Translations under genes and position numbers: made by a program
Shown: piece by piece, positions 1 to 7,434 of the stretch
How positions within the stretch are numbered: position 1 is the first letter of the stretch
Layout: every line of letters starts with the position of its first letter
NCBI GenBank assembly: GCA_022821235.1
Contig: JAJEEA010000379.1
Coordinates: 1 to 40,010 of the forward strand
DNA length: 40,010 bases
Origin: Vicinamibacteria bacterium
GTDB lineage: Bacteria > Acidobacteriota > Vicinamibacteria > Vicinamibacterales > UBA8438
Direction of reading: 5' to 3'
The notes under the pieces: generated by a model
The model's input: only the letters and a program-made list of their open reading frames with translations
The model's database searches: none
What the model was told of the DNA's origin: nothing

Positions 1-2084
1 CCGAGGCCCACCGGCCGGGCGTCGAAGGCGCGGCCGGCCTCGAGAATCGCGTCCCACAGGCGCGTCCCCTGCGGCGTGGGCGCGTATATCTCCCAGCCGT
101 TCTCGCCCACGTACGAGATGCGCAGCATCGTCGCCGGCACGCCGTCGATAATCGCCTCCTGCAGCGTGCCGTACGGGAAGGCCGCCTGAGAGAGCGGCGT
201 GTCGGTGATGGTGGAAAGCAGCGCGCCCGCGTCCGGACCCCACACGCCGAGCGTGCAGAGCGCAGACGACAGGTTCTCGAGCTGCACGGAGCCGTCGGCC
301 GGCAGATGCCGGCGGAACCACACCTCGTCGCGCGCGCCGTCGAAGACGCCGGTCACGATGCGGAACCGATCGTCGGCGAGCCGCTGGATGGTGAGGTCGG
401 CGCGGATGCCGCCTTCCGGCGTGAGCAGCGGCGTGTAGATGCAGCGGCCGACGGGGCGATCGCAGCGGTTGACGGTCAGCCGCTCCAGGTAGGGCACGAC
501 ACCGGGCCCCGACACGTCGAAGATCTGGAACGCGCTCAGGTCGACGACGCCCACCTTTGCGCGCAGGTGGAGATGCTCGGCGTCGATGATCGGCGACCAC
601 CAGCGGCGGTCCCACTCGTGGGGGCGGTCCGCGACCCCGTGGCGCTCGACGAGGTCGGCGTTCGACGCGTACCACTGGGGCCGTTCCCAGCCGCGCGCCT
701 CGAAGAACTCGGCGCCGAGGGCGGCGGTCCGGTCGTGGAACGGCGCCCGGCTCATGCCCCGCCCCGACGCCCACTGCTCGCGCGGGTGCACGATGCCGTA
801 GGTCTTGTTGAAGTGCTCGCGGCACCGCTGCCGGATGTGCCCGACGGTCCGCTCGTGCGGATAGAAGCGCGTGACGTCCGATGCGTGCGGGTCGCACAGG
901 CGCGGGTAGCCGTGCGTGATCCACTCCGCGATCAGGCGCGCGGTGCCCGGGCCCTCCTTGACCCAGACCGCCGCCGCCGACCACAGCTTCTCGACCTCGG
1001 CGGTCTCGCCCAGCACCTGGTGGGTGTCGGGGGTCAGCGACAGCAGGCCGTTCACCGAGTAGCGCATCTCGGACCCGGCCAGCAGCCCGCCCATGATCTC
1101 GCGGGCCTGCTCGAGCTGGGGCGCGAAGTCGCCGGCGGTGAACGGCAGCTCGGTGGGGGAGCGCTCCGCGTCGGCCAGGGACGGAATGTCGTCGGGATGG
1201 ACCAGGATGGGACGGTGCGCGTACGAGCCGACCTCCATCGCGTCGTGGCTCTGCCGCTCGTACATGAACGTGTCCATGTCGCGCACGATGGGATAGGCGA
1301 TCTCGTTGCCGGTGCGGTGCAGGAGATCGATGGGCCCGAGGTCGGCCATCTGGTGCACGGCCGGCGTGAGGGGAATGGTGGCGCCGGCCATCGCCGCGAG
1401 GCGCGGGCTCCAGACCCCGCAGGCGATCACCACCTGCTCGACCGCGATCGTGCCGCGCGCGGTCGCCACGGCGCGGATGCGCGGGCGGCCGAACGGCGGG
1501 CGGGTGACCTCGAGCCCGGTGACCTCGGTCTCTTCCAGCACCGTGAGCGCGCCCTTCGCCTGCGCCCGCTCGCGCATGATCGTGCCCGCCCGCACCGAGT
1601 CGACCACCGACACGCTCGGCGTGTAGAAGCCGCCCCGGATGACGTCGCCGTTCACGAACGGCGCCCTGGCGACCACCTCGGCCGGCGACAGCAGCTCGGC
1701 CTCGATGCCCCAGACCCGCGCCGAGGTCATGCGCCGGCGCAGCTCCTCCATGCGGGCCTCGGTGCGCGCCACCTCGATGCCGCCGCAGGTGGTGTTGACG
1801 CCGAGCGCCGCGTACTGCCGCTGGCTCTCCAGGGTCAGCATCGCGATCTCGCGGCTGTGGTCGGTCGGAAAGATGAAGTTCGAGGCGTGGCCGGTCGAGC
1901 CGCCCGGGTTGGGAAGCGGCCCCTTGTCGATGAGCACGAGGTCGCGCCAGCCGAGGTCGGCCAGGTGCCCGACCAGGCAGTTGCCGACGATGCCCGCGCC
2001 GATCACCGCGATGCTCGCCCGCGCCGGCGGCGCCGGCGGCGCCGGAGGCGCGCCTCGGCCGGGGCTGCTGTCGGATCCGCTCAT
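1..2084 (-). CDS. FAD-dependent oxidoreductase with GcvT domain (dimethylglycine/sarcosine dehydrogenase-like), 3' end cut by window
   Basis: Members of this family oxidise N-methylated glycine derivatives with FAD and hand the one-carbon unit to tetrahydrofolate. About 694 residues are visible. After a Pro/Ala-rich N terminus there is a dinucleotide-binding G29-x-G31-x-x-G34, then GSTGHAS (His66), at the place where DMGDH relatives carry the flavin-linking histidine. A DAO-type fold follows, and from about residue 500 a GcvT-like folate domain (VVDLSAFQIFDVSGPG, then SYVGENGWEIY near the edge). Full-length relatives have roughly 800-850 residues, so some 120-150 C-terminal residues lie outside. 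Two adjacent ATGs exist; GGGAGG (2091-2096) is 6 nt from the second (2084) and only 3 nt from the first (2087), so 2084 is preferred. It is divergent from the GcvT-family gene at 2477, which suggests a shared C1 pathway. The substrate cannot be assigned from sequence. Confidence 0.88.
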   Translation of the reverse strand, partial: MSGSDSSPGRGAPPAPPAPPARASIAVIGAGIVGNCLVGHLADLGWRDLVLIDKGPLPNPGGSTGHASNFIFPTDHSREIAMLTLESQRQYAALGVNTTCGGIEVARTEARMEELRRRMTSARVWGIEAELLSPAEVVARAPFVNGDVIRGGFYTPSVSVVDSVRAGTIMRERAQAKGALTVLEETEVTGLEVTRPPFGRPRIRAVATARGTIAVEQVVIACGVWSPRLAAMAGATIPLTPAVHQMADLGPIDLLHRTGNEIAYPIVRDMDTFMYERQSHDAMEVGSYAHRPILVHPDDIPSLADAERSPTELPFTAGDFAPQLEQAREIMGGLLAGSEMRYSVNGLLSLTPDTHQVLGETAEVEKLWSAAAVWVKEGPGTARLIAEWITHGYPRLCDPHASDVTRFYPHERTVGHIRQRCREHFNKTYGIVHPREQWASGRGMSRAPFHDRTAALGAEFFEARGWERPQWYASNADLVERHGVADRPHEWDRRWWSPIIDAEHLHLRAKVGVVDLSAFQIFDVSGPGVVPYLERLTVNRCDRPVGRCIYTPLLTPEGGIRADLTIQRLADDRFRIVTGVFDGARDEVWFRRHLPADGSVQLENLSSALCTLGVWGPDAGALLSTITDTPLSQAAFPYGTLQEAIIDGVPATMLRISYVGENGWEIYAPTPQGTRLWDAILEAGRAFDARPVGL

Positions 2085-2476
2085 CATCGACCTCCCGATT
2101 CGCGCGCGACACGCCGATGCGCGGATGCGCGGCCGCGACCGCAGCCCTGACCCCGGGGACTCGCCGATCGCGCCGTCCGGCTTCACCGGCCGCACCCGTC
2201 GCGCTCCCCACGGGGACACGCAGATTGCTCCGTCCTTGGTTCGCCGGCCGGCCCCGATCATGACCGGGCCGCCGGGGTCCGGCCGTCGAGTCTCCGGACT
2301 GTTCCGGCGCTTCCACAACGGCGCGGTGAACGCGGGCCGTTTCTACGCAGGACACCTATGCACGAGCGGGCTCTCGGCCCGCTTCCCGACGGGGCGCATC
2401 CGGACCGTTGACCGGGGCGCGACCATGCATGATCATGCAGCGGCGAGCGATTCGCAACGACATCACGGGAGGCGCC
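2085..2476. other. Divergent intergenic region
   Basis: 392 bp between two divergent genes. It must hold both promoters. On the plus side I see a promoter-like pair and a 14-bp palindrome (separate entry), and the Shine-Dalgarno GGGAGG at 2467-2472. On the minus side only the GGGAGG at 2091-2096 stands out; no convincing -35/-10 pair was found there. No coding region is supported. Confidence 0.6.
2408..2439 (+). promoter_or_regulatory. Candidate promoter with overlapping 14-bp palindrome
   Basis: TTGACC (2408-2413), a 17-nt spacer, then GATCAT (2431-2436) as a weak -10. The -10 lies inside a perfect palindrome TGCATGATCATGCA (2426-2439), which is where a repressor would block polymerase. It sits about 40 nt upstream of the methyltransferase start. 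Both the promoter and the operator role are inference. Confidence 0.35.
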
Positions 2477-3781
2477 ATGAGCGGCCAGCCCCGAAGCGTC
2501 GATCAATCCGACCGCACCGTGCCGCTCAACCTGCGCCAGAGCGGCCGCACCCCCACCGAGCTGCTCATCTCGACGCGCGTGCGGAAGTCGCCCTACTGGC
2601 ACCTGTCCCACGCCGCGGGCTGCTGGCGGGCCACCGTCTACAACCGCGTGTACCATCCGCGCGGCTACGTGCGGCCCGAGGACGGGGGCGCCGCGGCCGA
2701 GCACGAGGCCCTGACGAAGCACGTCACCCTGTGGAACGTCGCGGTCGAGCGGCAGGTCCGGGTCGCGGGGCCCGACGCGGAGCGGTTCGTCGACTACGTC
2801 GTCACCCGCGACGCGACCCGCATCGAGCCGATGCGCGCCCGCTACGTCATCCTCTGCAACGAGAAGGGCGGCATCCTGAACGACCCGGTGCTGCTGCGCC
2901 TCTCGCGCGACGAGTTCTGGTTCTCGCTGGCCGACTCCGACCTGCTGTACTGGCTGCAGGGCGTCAACGTAGGGCTGCGCCGGGACGTGGCGATCGACGA
3001 GATCGACGTCTGCCCCGTGCAGATCCAGGGGCCGAAGTCGCTCGCCCTGATGGTCGACCTCGTCGGCGACGCGATCCGGGACATCCCCTACTACGGCCTC
3101 CTCGAAGCCGACGTCGCGGGCTGCCCGGTGGTCGTCTCCCAGACCGGCTTCTCGGGCGAGAAGGGCTATGAGATCTACCTGCGCGACGCGACCCTGCACG
3201 CCGAGGCGCTGTGGAACGCCGTACTCGAGGCGGGACGGCCGCACCGGCTCCAGGTCATCGCCCCCGGCCATCAGCGCCGCATCCAGGCCGGCATCCTGTC
3301 GTGGGGCCAGGACATGGACCACGAGACGACCCCGTTCCAGTGCAACCTGGCCTACCAGGTGCCGCGCAGGAAGGCGGGCGACTACATCGGCCGGGCCGCC
3401 CTCGAGCGCATGCGCGCCGAGATCGAGGCGGGACGGCCGCCGTTCAAGATGACGATGGTGGGCATGACCCTGGGCGGGAAGCCCATCGACGACTATGCGC
3501 CGGACTTCTGGCTGGTCTCGGACGCCGATGGCGGGGACCCCATCGGGTACCTGACCTCGCCCTGGTACTCGCCCGAGCTGGGGTGCAACATCGCCCTCGG
3601 CTACTTGCCGGTCGGCCGGTCGGCGGTCGGCACCGAGCTCCGGGTGTGGCTGCCCGACGAGTACGCGAGCCGGCCGGGGCAGCCCGAGCGGGCGCGGGTG
3701 TGCGAGGTCCCGCTCCGGCCCTCGGTCAACCCCAGCGCGCGCGAGCTCGCCCACGCCCGCGGCGAGGACGCGGCGGAGTAG
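2477..3781 (+). CDS. GcvT-family tetrahydrofolate-dependent methyltransferase (DmdA/LigM/DesA-like)
   Basis: 434 residues. The family moves a methyl or methylene group from an amine, sulfonium or methoxy substrate to tetrahydrofolate. Hallmarks match the DmdA/LigM/DesA branch more than true glycine-cleavage T protein: an early R-x-SPYW block, VYNRVYHPRGY, LWNVAVERQV followed by VAGPDAERFV, FSLADSDLLYW, VQIQGPKSLALM, and QTGFSGEKGYEIYL in the substrate-proximal half, with a GcvT C-terminal barrel to the end. Length fits (DmdA about 370, LigM about 470). The start at 2477 has GGGAGG at 2467-2472; an upstream in-frame ATG (2408) lies in the promoter region and lacks such a site. It is divergent from the DMGDH-like gene, so a methylated-compound catabolic locus is likely. 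Whether the substrate is DMSP, a methoxyaromatic or a methylamine is open. Confidence 0.85.
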   Translation: MSGQPRSVDQSDRTVPLNLRQSGRTPTELLISTRVRKSPYWHLSHAAGCWRATVYNRVYHPRGYVRPEDGGAAAEHEALTKHVTLWNVAVERQVRVAGPDAERFVDYVVTRDATRIEPMRARYVILCNEKGGILNDPVLLRLSRDEFWFSLADSDLLYWLQGVNVGLRRDVAIDEIDVCPVQIQGPKSLALMVDLVGDAIRDIPYYGLLEADVAGCPVVVSQTGFSGEKGYEIYLRDATLHAEALWNAVLEAGRPHRLQVIAPGHQRRIQAGILSWGQDMDHETTPFQCNLAYQVPRRKAGDYIGRAALERMRAEIEAGRPPFKMTMVGMTLGGKPIDDYAPDFWLVSDADGGDPIGYLTSPWYSPELGCNIALGYLPVGRSAVGTELRVWLPDEYASRPGQPERARVCEVPLRPSVNPSARELAHARGEDAAE

Positions 3782-3958
3782 CCCGCCCATCGTTGCCTAC
3801 GGCTCGGCTGGGCGCCCAACCAACCCTGCTCGGGGGCCGCACCGTTCTGCGGCAGACTCCGAGCCCGCCATCCGTCGCCTGCGGTTCCGCTCGGCGGCCG
3901 ACCAACCCTGCCGGGAGCCTGCGCTTCCCGCGGGTGGCGGCACGGTTCCGCGGCGCGC
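3782..3958 (-). repeat. Two tandem copies of the 80-bp hairpin repeat, reverse orientation
   Basis: Read on the minus strand, 3782-3860 matches the repeat unit seen three times at 7170-7417: the ACGG-centred hairpin part (around 3840-3858) and the GGTTGG-TTGGGCGCC part (around 3812-3828) are both recognisable. A second, more degenerate copy follows at 3862-3958 with extra bases near its hairpin. They lie between the convergent methyltransferase (ends 3781) and zinc-ribbon gene (ends 4060). Confidence 0.7.
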
Positions 3959-4059
3959 CGCTTCGCGTCAGACCACGCGGCGAGCTCGCAAGACGAGTCG
4001 TCGCCCCGGGACGTCTTGGGAGCGACGGCGTCCGCGCCCAGCGCACGGGTGCTCCGACG

Positions 4060-4239
4060 TCAGCCCATCCAGAAGCCCTTCCGGTGGGAGACGCCGAGCA
4101 CCTTGTGGCAGCCGGCGCAGAAGTACACGTAGCGCTTGCCGAGGAATCCGGACAGGGACCGGTACTGGATGGCGCGCAACGGCTCGTTGCAGTGCGGGCA
4201 CACCGGGGTGACGTCGTTGCGTTCTTCGCTCTGGATCAT
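4060..4239 (-). CDS. Small zinc-ribbon protein
   Basis: 59 residues. Two CXXC pairs, CPHC near residue 14 and CAGC near residue 40, are spaced as in a zinc ribbon, and the C terminus is basic-aromatic (HRKGFWMG). The start ATG at 4239 has AGGGAG five bases upstream; longer in-frame versions lack an RBS. Short zinc ribbons of this kind bind nucleic acid or act as protein adaptors, but I do not recognise a named family. It stands alone, convergent with the methyltransferase gene, and a long hairpin lies 70 bp upstream of its start. Confidence 0.72.
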   Translation of the reverse strand: MIQSEERNDVTPVCPHCNEPLRAIQYRSLSGFLGKRYVYFCAGCHKVLGVSHRKGFWMG

Positions 4240-4653
4240 CGGGCTCCCTTCGCTTTCGGGATCTACGCGGCGCCCCGGTCGGGTATTCGACTGCCCGCGC
4301 GGCGGCGGCCGAGCCGCGTGGCCATTTCGCTCGCGCCCCACGCGGCTCGGAGGGTTGGCGCCCGCCGGGGTAACGCGCCCGGCCCACGATCGAGCGAGAC
4401 CGGCAGCGTCGGTGGGTGCACGTCAGATTCGTGAGATGGCTGCCACGCTGGGCTGTCAGGCTCCCGATTCTCGGTGTTCTCGGGTGCGAACCCCTCCGGA
4501 ACGCGCCGTCCCGGCCTCGGCGGTACGGTTTGCGGGTCGCGTCTCACTTTCTTGACGTGCGCCCAGCGTCGGGGCGCCGCTTGCGCGAGGAGGCGACCGG
4601 GTCCATCATGGGGAGGGCCGGCTGGAGGCCGGCTGCACGAAGAGGAGGTTCAG
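4240..4653. other. Intergenic region between divergent genes
   Basis: 414 bp. It contains the inverted repeat at 4309-4350 and, at about 4348-4375, a short stretch resembling the GGTTGG part of the hairpin repeat family. A good RBS (AGGAGG, 4643-4648) serves the next gene. No convincing promoter pair or coding region was seen. Confidence 0.5.
4309..4350. other. 13-bp perfect inverted repeat
   Basis: CCGAGCCGCGTGG (4309-4321) and its exact reverse complement (4338-4350) are separated by 16 nt. There is no T-run on either side, so it does not look like an intrinsic terminator. It lies between the divergent zinc-ribbon gene and the gene at 4654, and could be an operator, a transcript hairpin, or a repeat relic. 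Confidence 0.5.
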
Positions 4654-5658
4654 ATGAGCCGACGTTGTCTCGTGGCCGTACTTGTCGTGACGACGGGGCT
4701 TGCGGTGGCTCCGGGTCCGGTGGCGGCGCAGTCGGAGGAGGAGGCGGCATCGCTCCGAACCGGGTGGGGCGAGCCCTCCCTGCAGGGCATCTGGGACTTC
4801 CGCTCCATCACGCCGCTGCAGCGGCCCGAGCAGCACGCGGACCGCGAGTTCCTCACCGAGGAGGAGGCGGCGGGCCTCGAGCAGGCGACGGTCGACCGCG
4901 AGCTCGAGCTGCTGCTTCGGCCCCCGCGGCGGACCCGGGCCGGGACCAGCGTCGACCGCGGCGAGGACGGCGCGCTCGGCGCCTACAACGATTACTGGCT
5001 CGACCGGGGGACGACCACCCAGACCACGCGGCGCACGTCGCTCATCGTGGACCCGCCCAACGGGCGCATGCCGCCCCTGACGGCCGAGGCGGAGCGGCGG
5101 CGGGCCGAGCGCGCCGCCTACCGGCGCGAGCACCCCGCCGACTCGTGGGAGGACCGCGGCCTGAACGACCGGTGCATGTTCACCACCGGCCTGCCCATGG
5201 TCCCGAGCGCCTACAACAACAACGTGCACATCTTCCAGACCCCCGACCACGTGGCGATGGTCATCGAGATGACCCACACCCTGCGCGTCGTGCCCCTCGA
5301 CGGGCGCCCGCGGCCCGAGCAGCCCATCCGGCAGTTCTCGGGGCAGTCGCGCGGCCACTGGGAGGGCGACACCCTCGTCGTCGAGACGATGCATTTCAAC
5401 CGCCTGACCAGCCTGCGGGGCTCGACCCCCGACGCCCGGCTCGTCGAGCGCTTCACGCGGACCGCCCCCGACCTCATCGAGTACGAGTTCACCATCGAGG
5501 ACCCGGCGACCTGGACGCGCCCGTGGACGGCGCGGGTCGAGCTGAAGCGGACCGACGAGCCCCTCTACGAGTACGCCTGCCACGAGGGCAACTACTCGAT
5601 GGAGGGCATCCTGGCCGGCGCGCGGGCCGAGGAGCGGGCGGCGGCGGAATCGCGGTAG
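4654..5658 (+). CDS. Secreted protein of unknown function (acidobacterial-type)
   Basis: 334 residues with a clean signal peptide (basic start, hydrophobic core to about residue 20, then VAAQ). The mature part starts with GWGEPSLQGIWDF, has a proline-rich NGRMPPLTAEAERR block around residue 135, GLPMVPSAYNNN, and a repeated strand pattern such as GHWEGDTLVVETMHFN. This type of sequence, with W-G-x-PSLQGIWD near the N terminus, is very common in predicted secretomes of Acidobacteriota, usually as large paralogous sets without a defined function. The start ATG at 4654 has AGGAGG with a 5-nt spacer. No catalytic motif is recognised. The gene is followed at 170 bp by a secreted hydrolase but is not tightly coupled to it. 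Confidence 0.8.
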   Translation: MSRRCLVAVLVVTTGLAVAPGPVAAQSEEEAASLRTGWGEPSLQGIWDFRSITPLQRPEQHADREFLTEEEAAGLEQATVDRELELLLRPPRRTRAGTSVDRGEDGALGAYNDYWLDRGTTTQTTRRTSLIVDPPNGRMPPLTAEAERRRAERAAYRREHPADSWEDRGLNDRCMFTTGLPMVPSAYNNNVHIFQTPDHVAMVIEMTHTLRVVPLDGRPRPEQPIRQFSGQSRGHWEGDTLVVETMHFNRLTSLRGSTPDARLVERFTRTAPDLIEYEFTIEDPATWTRPWTARVELKRTDEPLYEYACHEGNYSMEGILAGARAEERAAAESR

Positions 5659-5828
5659 ACGGCGGCGATGACTCTGCCTCGGCCCTCGCGAAGCCGCGCG
5701 CGAGGGCTGGGAGCGCGCGGCGGTGAAATCGCGGCCGCAGGGGAGAGTCTCGGGCCGTCGCCCGCCGAAGTCGAAGGCCACGATTGGCGGGCCGGCGGCG
5801 AGAGTCGCGCCCGAGACGAGGAGGAGCG

Positions 5829-7010
5829 ATGAGAAGCCCGGTCCGCTGGATGATCACGATGTCGGCCCCCGGCATGAAGCAGGGGCGCCACGTCGCCCTC
5901 GCCGTGGTGCTCGCCTGCCTGTGCGCGCCGTCGACCCCGGCCCAGCCGACGGCGCCGGCCGCGGTGGCGCCGGCGCCGCTGCACTACGCCGAGGTGGTCG
6001 AGGAGGCGCGCGCGCGGGTGCGCGCGGACATCGCCGAGCGCGGCTATCCCGGCATCGCCATCGCGGTGTCGGTCGACGGCGAGACGGTGTGGTCGGAGGG
6101 CTTCGGCTACGCCGACCTCGAGCACCGGGTCCCGATGTCGCCGGCGGTGAAGTTCCGCGTCGGCAGCATCTCGAAGTCGATGACGGCGGCGGCGGTGGCG
6201 TCACTGGTCGAGAAGGGCCGACTCGACCTCGACGCGCCGGTCCAGACGTACGTCCCGTCGTTCCCCGAGAAGGCGCACCCCGTCACGACACGGCAGCTCG
6301 GCGGCCACCTGGGCGGGATCCGCCACTACCGGGGGAACGAGAACTTCATCCGCGACCCCTACGCGACGGTGGTCGACGCGCTGTCCATCTTTGCCGACGA
6401 CCCGCTGCTGCACGAGCCGGGCACCGCGTTCTCGTACACGAGCCACGGCTTCAACCTGCTCAGCGCCGCGGTCGAGGGAGCGGCCGGGCAGCCGTTCCTC
6501 GATTACATGCGCGACGCCGTCTTCCGTCCCCTCGGCATGCGCGACACCGTCGCCGACTTCGTGACCCCGATCATCCGCGGACGGACGCGCTACTACGTGC
6601 GGGACGACGAAGGGCGGGTGGTGAACGCGCCGTTCGTGAACAACAGCTACAAGTGGGCCGGCGGCGGCTTCCTGTCGACGACGGAGGACGTGCTGCGCTT
6701 CGCCAACGCCCACCTCGACGACGGGTTCCTGTCGAAGTCGTCGCGGGAGCTGCTCTTCACCGAGCAGAAGACCCGCGACGGCGAGGGCGTGAGCTACGGC
6801 CTCGGCTGGTTCATCCGGACCCGCGACGACGGCCGGCGCCTGCTGTCCCACTCCGGCGGATCGGTCGGCGGCACGTCGCTGATGGTGATGGAGCCCGAGA
6901 CCCGCGTGGTCGTCGTGGGCCTGATCAACCTGACCGGCGCCGACAACGGCGTCGTGCGCGAGGTGCTCGACCTGTTCATCGATGCGGCGGCCGCCTCGAC
7001 GGCGCACTGA
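5829..7010 (+). CDS. Secreted serine hydrolase, class C beta-lactamase/DD-peptidase fold
   Basis: 393 residues. The three active-site elements of the class C fold are visible: S113-I-S-K116 (nucleophile serine and general-base lysine), Y203-T-S205 in place of Y-x-N, and H341-S-G-G in place of K-T-G. Such proteins act as esterases, D-aminopeptidases or DD-peptidases in the periplasm; true beta-lactamase activity is not implied, since HSG rather than KTG is usual for the esterase-like members. The signal peptide is hydrophobic around residues 22-35 with cleavage likely after AQ. ATG 5829 follows GGAGGAG closely; an alternative ATG at 5874 would give a more standard signal peptide but lacks an RBS. 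Confidence 0.87.
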   Translation: MRSPVRWMITMSAPGMKQGRHVALAVVLACLCAPSTPAQPTAPAAVAPAPLHYAEVVEEARARVRADIAERGYPGIAIAVSVDGETVWSEGFGYADLEHRVPMSPAVKFRVGSISKSMTAAAVASLVEKGRLDLDAPVQTYVPSFPEKAHPVTTRQLGGHLGGIRHYRGNENFIRDPYATVVDALSIFADDPLLHEPGTAFSYTSHGFNLLSAAVEGAAGQPFLDYMRDAVFRPLGMRDTVADFVTPIIRGRTRYYVRDDEGRVVNAPFVNNSYKWAGGGFLSTTEDVLRFANAHLDDGFLSKSSRELLFTEQKTRDGEGVSYGLGWFIRTRDDGRRLLSHSGGSVGGTSLMVMEPETRVVVVGLINLTGADNGVVREVLDLFIDAAAASTAH

Positions 7011-7434
7011 GCCGCCGCCGGGTGGTACCCCGGCTCTGCCGCTCTCGACGCGACAGGCAGCCGTGCCACGGTCCTTCCATGGTCATTCTGAACTCCGACC
7101 GGCTGCGGCGATTCCGCCGGCCGTAGCCCGGAAGCGCGGCCCGTGTTAGATTGGCACGGCGTCAGACTCAGGAGTCTGCGCCGTAGAACGGTGCAGACTC
7201 CCGGCAGGGTTGGCTGGGCGCGCAGCGGAGCCGCAGGCGACGCTGGGCGGGCCAGGAGTCTGCGCCGTAGAACGGCGCGGACTCCTGGAGGGTTGGTTGG
7301 GCGCCCGGCGGAGCCGCAGGCGACGACGGGCGGGCGAGGAGTCGCCGTAGAACGGCGCGGACTCCTGGAGGGTTGGTTGGGCGGCGAGCGGAGCCGGAGG
7401 CGACGCTCTCCGGGCTAGGTGACGGAGTGAAGCG
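7011..7434. other. Intergenic region with repeat array
   Basis: 424 bp between two plus-strand genes. 7170-7417 is filled by three tandem hairpin repeats (separate entry). The 160 bp before the array show no coding or promoter signal that I trust. The gene at 7435 starts 17 bp after the array, so its leader must be formed largely from repeat sequence. Confidence 0.65.
7170..7417 (+). repeat. Tandem array of three 81-84 bp hairpin repeats
   Basis: Units at 7170-7253, 7254-7336 and 7337-7417. Each opens with a near-perfect palindrome: AGGAGTC-T-GCGCCGT, a 3-nt loop, then ACGGCGC-G-GACTCCT (15-bp stem with one T/G position; the third unit has lost two bases in the left arm). A second segment follows: GGGTTGG-TTGGGCG, GGCGGAGCCGCAGGCGACG and GGGCGGGC. 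Further copies occur at 3782-3958, 9488-9573 and, as the hairpin only, 35493-35520. Size and layout are like REP/MITE-type elements; no transposase or RAYT gene for them is in the window. Confidence 0.85.

Noticed and set aside
2408-2476. Upstream ATG start for the GcvT-family methyltransferase
   Set aside because: It adds 23 residues from the promoter/palindrome region, has no RBS, and the GGGAGG at 2467 points to 2477.
5829-7010. Antibiotic-resistance beta-lactamase call (also for 35504-36757)
   Set aside because: The active-site variants (YTS/HSG and KGG) and context suggest general serine hydrolases. Lactamase activity is not supported by sequence alone.
7170-7417. CRISPR array
   Set aside because: The units are 81-84 bp and contiguous, with no unique spacers, and single copies occur elsewhere. 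It is a tandem hairpin repeat.
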